Assembly (NCBI RefSeq): GCF_026343955.1
Contig: NZ_JAPKNI010000005.1
Location: forward strand, 310,001-374,000
Source of the DNA: Kaistia defluvii
Lineage (GTDB): Bacteria > Pseudomonadota > Alphaproteobacteria > Rhizobiales > Kaistiaceae
Direction: 5' to 3'
DNA length: 64,000 nucleotides
Shown here: piece by piece, positions 37,709 through 46,781 of the stretch
Layout: every line of letters starts with the position of its first letter
Numbering within the stretch: position 1 is the stretch's first letter
Program-made: the position numbers and the translations under genes
Notes under the pieces: generated by a model
What the model saw: only the letters and a program-made list of their open reading frames with translations
Database searches by the model: none
Told to the model about the DNA's origin: nothing

Positions 37709-38436
37709 GCCTCGATCCCCATATAGACACGCTGGACCTCGGGCAGTGCGATCACTTCGGCGGGCAGTCCTTCCGCGATCTTCTCGCCGAAGTTCAGCAC
37801 CAGCAGCCGGTCGGCCACCGCCATCAGCGCGTGCAGCACATGCTCGATCCACACGATGGTGATGCCGCGATCCCGGATGCGGCGGACCAGCGCCACCAGC
37901 GCCTTCGATTCATCGTCGGTGAGCCCACCGGCGATCTCGTCCAGCAGCAGCAGCTTGGGATCGGAGGCGAGCGCGCGAGCCAGCTCCAGCCGCTTGCGAT
38001 CGAGCAGCGTCAGCGCCCCGGCCGAGACGTTGGCTTTGTCGTAAAGCTCGCATTCGCGCAGAACGTCGGCGCAGAAGGCATAGCTCTGCTTCTCCGACCG
38101 GCCGCCGCCGAAAGCGGCGGCGACCAGCAGGTTCTCGAAGGTGGTCATGCCGGAGTAAGGTCGCGGGATCTGGTAGGTCCGCCCGATCCCCATCTGGCAG
38201 CGCTTGAAGGGCGGCTCGCCGCGAAGCGCGGTCTCGCCGAGGTGGATCTCGCCGCCCGACACCTTCAGATCGCCGCTGATCATGTTGAACAGCGTCGTCT
38301 TGCCGGCGCCGTTCGGGCCGAGGATGCCGAGCACCTCGCCCCGACGCACATCGAAACTCACCTCATGCAGGACGCGGGCGGCGCCGAAGGACTTCGACAC
38401 ACCGCGCGCTTTCAGCAGGATTTCCCTGTCCATCAT
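37705..38436 (-). CDS. Liv-type ABC ATPase (LivG), cassette 1
   Basis: A 243-residue ATPase with GPNGAGKTTLFNMISG, the LivG-type GIGRTYQIPRPYSGMTTFENL and LLLLDEIAGGLTDDES. Possible starts are ATGs at 38457, 38436 and 38433; 38436/38433 has GGGG upstream and begins the conserved MDREILLKARGVSKSFG. Confidence 0.92.
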   Translation of the reverse strand: MMDREILLKARGVSKSFGAARVLHEVSFDVRRGEVLGILGPNGAGKTTLFNMISGDLKVSGGEIHLGETALRGEPPFKRCQMGIGRTYQIPRPYSGMTTFENLLVAAAFGGGRSEKQSYAFCADVLRECELYDKANVSAGALTLLDRKRLELARALASDPKLLLLDEIAGGLTDDESKALVALVRRIRDRGITIVWIEHVLHALMAVADRLLVLNFGEKIAEGLPAEVIALPEVQRVYMGIEA

Positions 38437-38458
38437 TGTCCCCGCGTCCTGTCTCATG

Positions 38459-39766
38459 TCACCAGACGATCGACTGGATCTTCTGCTGCGGCGCGAAGAG
38501 CTGATTGACAGTATTGTCGACGATCTTCAGGTCGTAGGGCCACTTTTCGCCCTTCACCCACTGGCCGCCGAAGATCGGCGTCTTGCAGATGTTCTTGTGC
38601 GGCGAACCGTCGAACTTGATGTGGCCGACCAGCGTCTGCAGGTCGGTCGCTGCCATCGCGTCACGGTTGGCCTCGCGGTCGAGCGGGTTGGACGAGCGCT
38701 TGAGGATATCGATCGCGACTTCGAGCAGGGCGTGCGAATAGCCGAGCGGCTGCGTCCACTGGCGCTTGGTATCCGCCTCCCACTGGGTGGCGATGTCCTG
38801 GCTTACCTGACCCGTCAGCGACGACTTGAACGGGAAGGCCGGCGTCCACCAGACCTCAGAGGACATGCCGTTGCCGAGCGGTCCCATCGCCTCCACGCCG
38901 CCCGGGAACAGCAGCGCCGCCGCCACCGTGACCGCCTTCGGCTTGAAACCCTGCTGGTTGCACTGGGTGACGAAGGTCTTCAGATCGTCGGGGTAGGTGA
39001 TGCCGCCGATGATCTCGCAGTTGTTCTTCTTGAACTCGGCGATCTGGGCCGAGAAATCATTGGTCCGCGGCTGGAAATAACCCGGGACCACGACCTCGTA
39101 GCCGGCCTTGCGGGTCGGCGCCGGCAGACCGTACTCCTCGTTGCCCCAGGTCTCGCCATCGATGTTCTGCGGGAACAGCATGCCGACCTTCTTGTTGGTC
39201 TCGAGCTGGTTCCAGAGACCGACGAAGGTGTTCAGAGCCTCGTCGAGGCCCCAGAAGAAGTGGTTGGTCCACTCGAAGGTCTGCTTGCCGCCGCCGCGCG
39301 GGAAGACGACCGCCTGCCAGGGCGCGCCGGACGAGATGCAGGGCGTCTCGTAGAGTTCGGCCTGCTCGGCCGCCGGCAGGATGGTGTCGGTGGTCGAAGC
39401 CGGGACGAGCAGGTGGATCTCGTCATTGAGGATCAGGTTGCCGGCGATCTCGGCCGCCTTGTTCGGATTGGACTGGCTGTCGCGGTCGAGAATCTCGATC
39501 GCGTAGGTGTCGCCATTGGCGGCCTGCAGCTGCCCACCGAGCAGCGCGCGGATCTTCTGCAGCGTATAGCCATCCGTCTCGCCGAACAGAGCGAGAGGGC
39601 CGGTCGTCGGGCTCAGATAGCCGAGTTTGATCGTGCCGGCTGTGGCGGCGCGCGCATAGCCCGGCAGGGCCAGCGTGCTGGCCGCGACGCTGGCGCCGAG
39701 GCCCTTCAGAATGGTCCGGCGGCTCGGCCGGATCCCGGATTTCACCAGCTTGTTGTAGTAGGTCAT
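38459..39766 (-). CDS. Liv-type ABC solute-binding protein, cassette 1
   Basis: A 435-residue type I periplasmic binding protein. A long leader with RPSRRTILKGLGASVAAS looks like a twin-arginine signal, ending near GYARA. The mature part begins TIKLGYLSPTTGPLALFGETD. It shares long similar stretches with the cassette 2 protein (SSEVWWTPAFPFKSSLTGQ; CKTPIFGGQW), so the two are paralogues that may bind related aromatic ligands. LivG follows almost without a gap, unlike in cassette 2. Confidence 0.92.
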   Translation of the reverse strand: MTYYNKLVKSGIRPSRRTILKGLGASVAASTLALPGYARAATAGTIKLGYLSPTTGPLALFGETDGYTLQKIRALLGGQLQAANGDTYAIEILDRDSQSNPNKAAEIAGNLILNDEIHLLVPASTTDTILPAAEQAELYETPCISSGAPWQAVVFPRGGGKQTFEWTNHFFWGLDEALNTFVGLWNQLETNKKVGMLFPQNIDGETWGNEEYGLPAPTRKAGYEVVVPGYFQPRTNDFSAQIAEFKKNNCEIIGGITYPDDLKTFVTQCNQQGFKPKAVTVAAALLFPGGVEAMGPLGNGMSSEVWWTPAFPFKSSLTGQVSQDIATQWEADTKRQWTQPLGYSHALLEVAIDILKRSSNPLDREANRDAMAATDLQTLVGHIKFDGSPHKNICKTPIFGGQWVKGEKWPYDLKIVDNTVNQLFAPQQKIQSIVW

Positions 39767-39838
39767 TGTCGTTCCCTCCCGTTGATAAGGTGTCTCCGGC
39801 CCCGCCCTCCTCGACGAAGCCGGCCTCAGGTCGAAGCG

Positions 39839-40657
39839 TCAGGTCATGCGCGTCAGAGACCCGCCGTCGATGACGATCAGCGAGCCGGTGAAGAACGAAC
39901 CGGCAGGCGACGCCAGCAACAGCGCCAGGCCCTTGATGTCCTCGATGTCGCCGATGCGCCCGATCAGCGACTGGCTCTCGAAGGCGGCGCGGTCGGCCTT
40001 GTTGCGCAGCCTTCCGCCGGCGATGTTGGTGATGAACGGGCCCGGCAGGATCGCGTTGACCCGAATGCCATAGGCGCCGAGTTCCATGGCCATGTGGCGC
40101 ACGAAGTGGTTCACCGCCGCCTTGGCCGGCATGTAGGACGTGCCGACGATGCTCTCGTTGATCATGGAGGCGATCGACGACGTGACGATGATCTCGCCGC
40201 CGCCATTCGGCTTCATGTGGCGGACGGCGTTTTTCACCGTCGTGTAGACGGAGTTCAAATTGAGCTCGATGCCGCGATCCCACTGCTCGTCGGGAATGTT
40301 CTCGATCGCCCCGCCCGGAAAGCGCTCTCCCGTCACCGTATTGAAGCCCGGACCCGGATCGATGCCCGCATTGGCGAAGACCGTATCGATGCGGCCCTGC
40401 TTGGCCACCACCGCGTCGAAGGCCGCGGCCATCGCCGGACGATCGCTCACATCCACCATCTGGGACCAGACGTCCCAACCCCTGGCCGTCATGTCCGAGA
40501 CGAGCCGCTCCGTGCCCTCCGCGTCGATATCGAAGATGCAGACCTTGGCGCCATGCTCGGCCATGATCTCGGCATAGGCCCGGCCGATGCCGCTGGCGCC
40601 GCCGGTGACGATCACCGACTTTCCCCTGACATCGAACATTTTCTCCAGCGCGGCCAT
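39839..40657 (-). CDS. SDR-family oxidoreductase
   Basis: A 272-residue short-chain dehydrogenase with the cofactor motif VTGGASGIGRAYAE (about 18-31), NAG at 96-98, Ser160/161 and the catalytic Tyr175/Lys179 pair in SYMPAKAA. It reduces or oxidises a keto/hydroxy group, substrate unknown. It lies between the intradiol dioxygenase gene and the first Liv cassette, so a side-chain or ring-diol step is plausible. Confidence 0.9.
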   Translation of the reverse strand: MAALEKMFDVRGKSVIVTGGASGIGRAYAEIMAEHGAKVCIFDIDAEGTERLVSDMTARGWDVWSQMVDVSDRPAMAAAFDAVVAKQGRIDTVFANAGIDPGPGFNTVTGERFPGGAIENIPDEQWDRGIELNLNSVYTTVKNAVRHMKPNGGGEIIVTSSIASMINESIVGTSYMPAKAAVNHFVRHMAMELGAYGIRVNAILPGPFITNIAGGRLRNKADRAAFESQSLIGRIGDIEDIKGLALLLASPAGSFFTGSLIVIDGGSLTRMT

Positions 40658-40692
40658 CAGTTTACTCCCGTTTGTTCCATAGAGACCTGAGC

Positions 40693-40714
40693 GCAGACGC
40701 CGCCCGGCGTCTGC
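40693..40714 (-). terminator. Intergenic hairpin after the intradiol dioxygenase gene
   Basis: GCAGACGCC and GGCGTCTGC form a perfect 9-bp stem with a four-base loop in the 62-bp gap before the SDR gene. It lacks a T-run and may act as an mRNA stabiliser or partial terminator. Confidence 0.6.
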
Positions 40715-40719
40715 CGCGA

Positions 40720-41607
40720 TCAGTCCTTCTTGCGCGACAGCACGAAGTCGAATTCCACGTCGTAGAACGGCGCCTCGATGCCAACCTCGGCGACGGCCTC
40801 CGCATCCTCGACCTTGCGGAACTCGGCCAGCAGGCTTTCCTTCACGCCGAAGACGGCGTCGGAATTGATGTAGGGATCGTCGGGATCGAAGATGTGCGTA
40901 GTCAGCGCATCGAACCCGTCGGCCTCGACGATGTAGTGGAGATGCGCTGGCCGGTAGGGATGGCGCCCCAGCGCGCCCAGCAGTTTGCCGACAGGGCCGT
41001 CATCCGGGATCGGGTAGTATTTCGGCTTCACGCCGCGGAACCAGTAGCGCCCGCCGGCATCGGTGCGGAACACGCCGCGCAGGTTGAACTCGGGCTGGAT
41101 GCCCTGTTGCTGCACATCGTAGAAGCCCTCGTCATTCGCCTGCCAGACGTCGATCTTGGCGCCGGCGATCGGCTTGCCCTCAGTATCGAGGATGCGGCCA
41201 TGCACGAACATCGGCTCGCCCTTCTGGTCGAGGCAGATGTTGGAGCCCATCGGCAGTTCCGGCGCGTCGGCGACATGGAACGGGCCCAGAACCGTGGATT
41301 CCGAGGCGCCGGAAGGCTTCCGGTTGTTGATCGCATCAACCAGCATCGACACGCCAAGCACGTCCGACAGCAGGATGTATTCCTGGCGCCAGTCGTTGCA
41401 GATCTGGCCTGTCTGGGTCAGGAACATAATGGCGGCGAACCATTCCTCCTGGGTTGGTTCGATCTCCTTGACCGCCTCATGCAGCTTGCGGGTGATGACC
41501 TCCATCACCTGCTTCAGGCGTTCGTCCTTGGCGTTGCGGTTGCGCGCCACGACGACCTCGGCGGAGTCGGCTTCGGTGAAGTAGCCGTATTCGTGTTCGT
41601 CAATCAT
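40720..41607 (-). CDS. Intradiol ring-cleavage dioxygenase 1 (hydroxyquinol 1,2-dioxygenase-like)
   Basis: A 295-residue Fe(III) dioxygenase. The four iron ligands are present: Tyr163 (GFYDV), Tyr198 (PKYYPIPDDGPVG), His222 and His224 (RPAHLHYIV). An N-terminal helical domain (about 1-100) serves for dimerisation. The family cleaves catechols or hydroxyquinol between the two hydroxyls. With maleylacetate reductase in the block, hydroxyquinol to maleylacetate is favoured; catechol is less likely because catB and catC are absent. A related second copy lies at 50764. Confidence 0.9.
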   Translation of the reverse strand: MIDEHEYGYFTEADSAEVVVARNRNAKDERLKQVMEVITRKLHEAVKEIEPTQEEWFAAIMFLTQTGQICNDWRQEYILLSDVLGVSMLVDAINNRKPSGASESTVLGPFHVADAPELPMGSNICLDQKGEPMFVHGRILDTEGKPIAGAKIDVWQANDEGFYDVQQQGIQPEFNLRGVFRTDAGGRYWFRGVKPKYYPIPDDGPVGKLLGALGRHPYRPAHLHYIVEADGFDALTTHIFDPDDPYINSDAVFGVKESLLAEFRKVEDAEAVAEVGIEAPFYDVEFDFVLSRKKD

Positions 41608-41615
41608 GGGATTCC

Positions 41616-43370
41616 TCAGCGCGCGAGAACGGATGTGAGTACGCGGCGCAGCTCGGCCGCAGGGTCAGCGGCAGGTGCTTCCGAGCGCCAGGCGACGTGG
41701 TGGTCGGGGCGGACAAGCAGACAGCCGGCATCGCGGATTTCGCTCGCACGGGCCCAGTCGCCGGTGTGGTCCTCGACCGCCCGGCGCGGGCCGATCACAT
41801 GGGTGCGGATCGGTAGGCCGAATTCCGCGCCGACCTCTTCGGCAGCCTTCACCCAGGCCTCGCCGCCAATGCCGGTCAGGATCGTGAACTCGCCATGGCC
41901 GCAGAGATCGAGCGTCGAGACCTTGCGGCCGGAGCGCTCGAACACCCAGACATGCGGTAGCCGCGCGCCGGGCCAGGTCGTCGGCGCATAGTGAAGTTCG
42001 CGGTCTTTCTCGAAGGCCGGCTGAGGCTGGCCGTCCGTCACCACGGCATCCGAGGCATAGCGCTGGTTCATCTCCACGCCATGCGCATCGAACTCGTATT
42101 TCTTGAAGGCGATCGCCTGACGAAGCGCTTCGCGCTGTGCTTCCGCTGCGGCGGTCGCGTCGCAGCGCGCCTCCATGTTCTTCTGGATCTTGACGTGGTC
42201 GACGCCGCCATCCATGCCGAGCGCCGCGAAGATCGGCCCGAATTCGCCGATCGACTGGTTGGCGCGGGTCACGATCTGGCGCGCGATCGGCGCCCGTTCG
42301 ACCGTATAGCTGTCGAGAAGGCCGAGACCCGCCTGCCCCTTGACGACCTTGGCGAGCTTCCAGGCGAGGTTGAAGCCGTCCTGGATCGAGGTATTGGAGC
42401 CGAGCCCGTTCGAGGGCGGATGCCGGTGCGCGGCATCGCCCATGATGAAGACGCGGCCCTTCTGCATCTCGGTCGCGAAGCAGTTGTTCACGGTCCAGGT
42501 GTTGGCGCCGAGCAGCTCGATCTCGAGCTCGGGATCGCCGACCAACTGCCGCGCGACGTCGGTCGCGAGTTCCGGCGTCACGACCGGCGGCGGCTGGTTG
42601 ATGTCGTAGCCCCAGACGATGAGCCACTCGTTCCACGGCCGCACCATGCGGACCAGCCCCATGCCGATGCCGCCGACATCCGCGCCAGGCTGCATGACCC
42701 AGTAGAGGACGCTCGGCCGGTGCGCGACATACTTGGAAAGATCGGCGCGGAACAGGATGTTCATCGAGCCGCCGACGCCCATCTTGCCCTCGAACGGCAG
42801 GCCCAGATGGTCGGCGACCAGCGAATTGCCGCCATCCGCGCCGACAAGGAACTTCGAGCGGACGGTGAAGTCCTTGCCCGTCAGCCGGTCGCGGCAGGTT
42901 GTGGTCACGCCGTCCGCGTCCTGGACGTGGCTCACATATTCCGTGCTCATACGCGCCTGCGTGCCGCGCGAGCAGGCCGTCTTGAACAGGATCGGCTCCA
43001 TGAAGGTCTGTGGCAGGTCGTTCATCAGCGACGGCGACGACATGAGATGCTCGGCCTTGGAGATCGGGTGCATGCCCCAGCTCTTCATGCGGCCGATCTC
43101 CTCCCCGGCCAGACTTTCGCAGAAGACGTTCTCGCCCATCAGTTCCTGCGGCGACGCGTGCATCACCGCCTCTGCCTCGACCTCGGCGCCGAGGTCGCGC
43201 AGCACCTCCATCGTGCGCTGGTTGGTGATGTGGGCGCGCGGCGTGTTGGACAACCAGCGGTAGCGGTTCACCACCATGTTGGCGATGCCATAGCTGGACA
43301 GCAGCGCCGCCGTGGCCGAGCCCGCCGGACCCGTCCCCACGATCAGCACGTCGGTTTCGATATCGACCAT
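41616..43370 (-). CDS. FAD-dependent phenol-type monooxygenase (TfdB/PheA family)
   Basis: A 584-residue single-component aromatic hydroxylase. FAD motif VLIVGTGPAGSATAALLSSYG, the DG motif in KFLVGADGGNSLVADHLGL and the GD motif MGDAAHRHPPSNGLGSNTSI are all intact, and the C-terminal thioredoxin-like domain is present. 2,4-dichlorophenol 6-monooxygenase is the nearest named type. Here it probably turns a dihydroxybenzene into hydroxyquinol, the substrate of the dioxygenase encoded 8 bp downstream. The ATG overlaps the LivM stop of cassette 2. Confidence 0.9.
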   Translation of the reverse strand: MVDIETDVLIVGTGPAGSATAALLSSYGIANMVVNRYRWLSNTPRAHITNQRTMEVLRDLGAEVEAEAVMHASPQELMGENVFCESLAGEEIGRMKSWGMHPISKAEHLMSSPSLMNDLPQTFMEPILFKTACSRGTQARMSTEYVSHVQDADGVTTTCRDRLTGKDFTVRSKFLVGADGGNSLVADHLGLPFEGKMGVGGSMNILFRADLSKYVAHRPSVLYWVMQPGADVGGIGMGLVRMVRPWNEWLIVWGYDINQPPPVVTPELATDVARQLVGDPELEIELLGANTWTVNNCFATEMQKGRVFIMGDAAHRHPPSNGLGSNTSIQDGFNLAWKLAKVVKGQAGLGLLDSYTVERAPIARQIVTRANQSIGEFGPIFAALGMDGGVDHVKIQKNMEARCDATAAAEAQREALRQAIAFKKYEFDAHGVEMNQRYASDAVVTDGQPQPAFEKDRELHYAPTTWPGARLPHVWVFERSGRKVSTLDLCGHGEFTILTGIGGEAWVKAAEEVGAEFGLPIRTHVIGPRRAVEDHTGDWARASEIRDAGCLLVRPDHHVAWRSEAPAADPAAELRRVLTSVLAR

Positions 43371-44419
43371 CAAATTCCTCCCTCGATCTTCGGCCCGACC
43401 AGCTTGCGGCGGACGGGAAACAGATGCAGGCCGCTGCGGGCCGAGATCAGCCCCCACAGGCCCTTCGGCGCAAACAGCATCACGGCGATGGCGATCAGGC
43501 CGAGCGTCATCAGGTACCAGCTGCCGTAGTCGGCGAGTGCCGAACGCAGCAGGAAGAAGACGATCACGCCGAGGATCGGCCCCTCGATCGTGCCGATGCC
43601 GCCGATGACGACGATGAAAATGACGTAGGCGGTCCAGTCGGTGACCGCGAAGGCGGCGTCCGGCGAGATCCGCGCCGTCTGCAGGAAGATGAGCGCCCCG
43701 GTAAGACCGGTCGCGGCGGCGGCAATCAGGAAGACCGCCCATTTGATCCGGCCCGCATCGACGCCGACCGACCGCGCCGCCTCGACATTGTCGCGCACGG
43801 CGGAAAGCGCCAGGCCAAGCCGGCTGCGCAAAAGCCAGTAGATCCCGCCGGTCACGGCGACGACGAGCACCAACGCCAGCCAGTAGGCGAGGATGTCGCG
43901 TGCGGCCGCCTCGCGCACGCTGAACAGCGCGCGGATCAGGTCCGTGCCGAGGATGTTGCTGGTCGCCTCGCGCGGCAGAGAGGTGCCGGTGCCGCCGCCG
44001 AGCGTCTTCCACTGCGCCACCAGAAGGCGCGTCACTTCGGCGATCACCCAGGTGCCTATGGCGAAATAGGCACCCTGCAGGCGGAAGGCGAAGTACGCGG
44101 TCGGAATGGCCAGCATCAGCGCGGCAAGTCCGCCGAGCGGTATTGCCCAGACCGGATTCCAGCCGAGAAGGATGACGCCGGCGAACATCGCATAGGCGCC
44201 GATGCCCACAAAGGCCTGCTGGCCGACCGAGACCAGGCCGCCATAGCCGGCGAGCAGGTTCCAGAGCTGCGCCAGTGTCAGCATGGTCAGGATGAAGAAC
44301 AGATCCTGGATGACGCTGCGCGAGGCGAACGCCGGCAGCGCCAATCCCACGATGACGAGGACGAGCATGGCGATCGCTGTGACGATCCCGGCCCGGGTGC
44401 GGGTGGTCAGGCTGTACAT
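43370..44419 (-). CDS. Liv-type ABC permease (LivM), cassette 2
   Basis: A 349-residue permease with NLLAGYGGLVSVGQQAFVGIGAYA and VVIGGIGTIEGPILGVIVFF, closely parallel to the cassette 1 LivM. The start at 44419 (MYSLTTRTRAGIV) is 8 bp after the LivH stop. One base is shared with the monooxygenase start downstream. Confidence 0.92.
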   Translation of the reverse strand: MYSLTTRTRAGIVTAIAMLVLVIVGLALPAFASRSVIQDLFFILTMLTLAQLWNLLAGYGGLVSVGQQAFVGIGAYAMFAGVILLGWNPVWAIPLGGLAALMLAIPTAYFAFRLQGAYFAIGTWVIAEVTRLLVAQWKTLGGGTGTSLPREATSNILGTDLIRALFSVREAAARDILAYWLALVLVVAVTGGIYWLLRSRLGLALSAVRDNVEAARSVGVDAGRIKWAVFLIAAAATGLTGALIFLQTARISPDAAFAVTDWTAYVIFIVVIGGIGTIEGPILGVIVFFLLRSALADYGSWYLMTLGLIAIAVMLFAPKGLWGLISARSGLHLFPVRRKLVGPKIEGGI

Positions 44420-44427
44420 GCCGCCCC

Positions 44428-45291
44428 TCAATCCACGGCGCGCGGGAACAGGCCGCGCGGCTTCAGCAGCATCACGATCAGGAAGGCGACGTGGCCGGCC
44501 AGGATCTGCCATTCCGGGTTCACGGCCGCGCCAAAGGTCTGCGCGACGCCGATGATCACGCCGCCGGCCAGCGTGCCCCACAGGCTGCCGAGCCCACCGA
44601 TGATCACCGCCTCGAAGGCATAGATCAGCCGCGCCGGTCCGATCGCGGGGTCGAAATTCGACCGCATGCCGAGATAGAGGGCGGCAATCGTCACCACGAC
44701 CATGGCCAGGCCGGTGGCAATGGCGAAGATCCGCTTCGGCTCGATCCCCATCAACCCCGCCGTCACGGCATCGTCCGAAGTGGCGCGAAACGCGCGGCCG
44801 AGGGCGGTGTGATAGAAAAGGCCGTTCAGCGCGACGATCACCACGATGGCCGATGCGAAGGTGAGAAGCGGCATCACACCGACGGTGACCAGGCCGAGAT
44901 CGAGCGAAGCGCCCTCCAGCGCGCCTGCCGGAATGCGGCGACTGTCGGCGGAGAAGGCTTCGAGCAGGCCGTTCTGCAACGCGACCGAGAGACCGAAGGT
45001 GACGAGCAGCGGCGGCAGGATATCCTTGCCGAGCACGCGGTTGAGCACGACGGTCTGCAGCAGCCAGCCGAGGCCGAACATCAGCGGCATGGCGACCAGC
45101 GCCGCGATCCAGGGCGAAAGGCCGAGCAGGGTGACGCCGAGCAGCACCAGGTAGGCGGCGAAGACGATCAGGTCGCCGTGCGCCAGATTGACCAGCCGCA
45201 TGATGCCGAAGACCAGGCTCAACCCGGCCGCGAACAGCGCATAGAGGCCGCCCAGAAGAATGCCCTGCACGAGGGTGTCGAGCCAGATCAT
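44428..45291 (-). CDS. Liv-type ABC permease (LivH), cassette 2
   Basis: A 287-residue permease beginning MIWLDTLVQGILLGGLYALF with the marker MRLVNLAHGDLIVF. It has exactly the same length as its cassette 1 counterpart. It overlaps the LivF stop by 4 bp. Confidence 0.92.
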   Translation of the reverse strand: MIWLDTLVQGILLGGLYALFAAGLSLVFGIMRLVNLAHGDLIVFAAYLVLLGVTLLGLSPWIAALVAMPLMFGLGWLLQTVVLNRVLGKDILPPLLVTFGLSVALQNGLLEAFSADSRRIPAGALEGASLDLGLVTVGVMPLLTFASAIVVIVALNGLFYHTALGRAFRATSDDAVTAGLMGIEPKRIFAIATGLAMVVVTIAALYLGMRSNFDPAIGPARLIYAFEAVIIGGLGSLWGTLAGGVIIGVAQTFGAAVNPEWQILAGHVAFLIVMLLKPRGLFPRAVD

Positions 45292-45992
45292 GCCGCCTCC
45301 CCGAAATAGGCGGCATGGATCTGCTGACGCGTGACGTCGCCGGCATTGGCCACGAGCGTGACGCGGCCTTCCATCATGCAATAGACGCGGTCGGCGACGG
45401 CGAGCGCCTTGCCGATATCCTGCTCGACCACGACGATCGCGGCGCCGCCGGCGCGGATCCTCGGCAACGCCGCGTAGATGTCGCGGATCACGACCGGCGC
45501 GAGGCCGAGGCTGATCTCGTCGCAGAGCAGCAGTTCCGGGTTCGACATCAGCGCCCGGCCGATCGCCACCATCTGCTGCTGCCCGCCGGAAAGCGCGGTT
45601 CCCGGATTGCGGCGCCGCTCGCGCAGGATCGGGAAGAGATCGTAGATCGCATCCAGATTCCACGGACCCGGCGCCCTGCGCACCTGCCCGCCGATCAGGA
45701 GGTTTTCCTCCACGGTGAGCGAGGGGAACAGGCGGCGGCCCTCGGGCACCATGGCGATGCCGCGCTGCATGATTTCTGCAGAGGACAGTGCGCCGATCGA
45801 CTCGCCCCGATGCAATACCATTTGGGCATCGTTGCGCAGGATGCCGGTGATCGAGCGCATCAGCGTCGACTTGCCCGCGCCATTGGCGCCGATAATCGCC
45901 ACGCATTCGCCCGGAGCTATGGCGATGTCGACGCCAAAAAGCGCCCGGAACTGGCCGTAGTTGGCGGTAAGGCCGCGGGTTTCGAGCAGCAT
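45288..45992 (-). CDS. Liv-type ABC ATPase (LivF), cassette 2
   Basis: A 234-residue ATPase with GANGAGKST, EGRRLFPSLTVEENL, ALSGGQQQMVAIGRAL and LLCDEISLGLAPVVI. It partners LivG. The ATG at 45992 overlaps the LivG stop, as in cassette 1. Confidence 0.93.
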   Translation of the reverse strand: MLLETRGLTANYGQFRALFGVDIAIAPGECVAIIGANGAGKSTLMRSITGILRNDAQMVLHRGESIGALSSAEIMQRGIAMVPEGRRLFPSLTVEENLLIGGQVRRAPGPWNLDAIYDLFPILRERRRNPGTALSGGQQQMVAIGRALMSNPELLLCDEISLGLAPVVIRDIYAALPRIRAGGAAIVVVEQDIGKALAVADRVYCMMEGRVTLVANAGDVTRQQIHAAYFGEAA

Positions 45993-46717
45993 CAGACCTC
46001 GAGCCCCAGATAGATCTCGCGCACTTCCTTCGAAGCCATGATTTCGTCGGGCGCGCCGATGCCGATCACCCGGCCGAAATCCAGCACCAGCAGCCGCTGC
46101 ACCACGGAGGTCAGCGCATGCAGGACATGCTCGATCCAGATGATCGTGGTGCCGCGTGCGTGAATCTCGCGGATCGTCTCGACCAGCGCCTTGCATTCGC
46201 CCTCGGTCAGGCCGCCGGCGATCTCGTCGAGAAGCAGAAGCTCCGGCCCGGTCGCGAGCGCGCGGGCAAGCTCCAGGCGCTTGCGGTCGAGCAGGCTCAG
46301 CGAACCGGCGACGACGTTTGCCTTCTTCAGAAGCTCGGTGTCCTCGAGGATGCGCGCGCAGGCATCGACCATGTCGGCCTCGCGCCCGCCCCGACCGAAG
46401 GCGGCGGCGGTCAGCAGGTTCTCGAACACGGTCAGCCCCTCGAAGGGCTGCGGAATCTGGAAGCTGCGCCCGACGCCCATGCGAACGCGCTCCATCGGGG
46501 GAGCACGCGTGATGTCACGACCGAGGAATTCGATACGGCCCTCATTCGCCAGCACATTGCCGGTGATCAGGTTGAACAGCGTCGACTTGCCGGCCCCGTT
46601 CGGCCCGATAATGCCCAAAGCTTCGCCGCGCGGCGCCGAGACGGTCACGGCATCCGTGACCTTCAGCGCCCCGAACGACTTCGAGACATTTTCAAGCCTG
46701 AGTATCATTGCTGCCAT
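45992..46717 (-). CDS. Liv-type ABC ATPase (LivG), cassette 2
   Basis: A 241-residue ATPase with [38 protein letters not shown] and LLLLDEIAGGLTEGEC. Starts at 46717 (MAAMILRLENV) and 46708 are both open; the first is chosen. A strong hairpin separates it from the binding-protein gene upstream. Confidence 0.92.
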   Translation of the reverse strand: MAAMILRLENVSKSFGALKVTDAVTVSAPRGEALGIIGPNGAGKSTLFNLITGNVLANEGRIEFLGRDITRAPPMERVRMGVGRSFQIPQPFEGLTVFENLLTAAAFGRGGREADMVDACARILEDTELLKKANVVAGSLSLLDRKRLELARALATGPELLLLDEIAGGLTEGECKALVETIREIHARGTTIIWIEHVLHALTSVVQRLLVLDFGRVIGIGAPDEIMASKEVREIYLGLEV

Positions 46718-46749
46718 CCTTGGGGGCACCTTGGGAGCCGGATGGATCG

Positions 46750-46772
46750 GGGGCGGCGGCAGGCGCCGCCCC
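46750..46772 (-). terminator. Intergenic hairpin after the cassette 2 solute-binding protein gene
   Basis: GGGGCGGCG and CGCCGCCCC form a perfect 9-bp stem with a five-base loop, between the binding protein and LivG genes. Like the one at 18398 it probably allows higher binding-protein expression. Confidence 0.68.
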
Positions 46773-46781
46773 GTTTCCGGA

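Noticed and set aside
40720-41607. Catechol 1,2-dioxygenase (CatA) role for intradiol dioxygenase 1
   Set aside because: No muconate cycloisomerase or muconolactone isomerase is present, whereas maleylacetate reductase is; hydroxyquinol fits better. Not excluded by residues alone.
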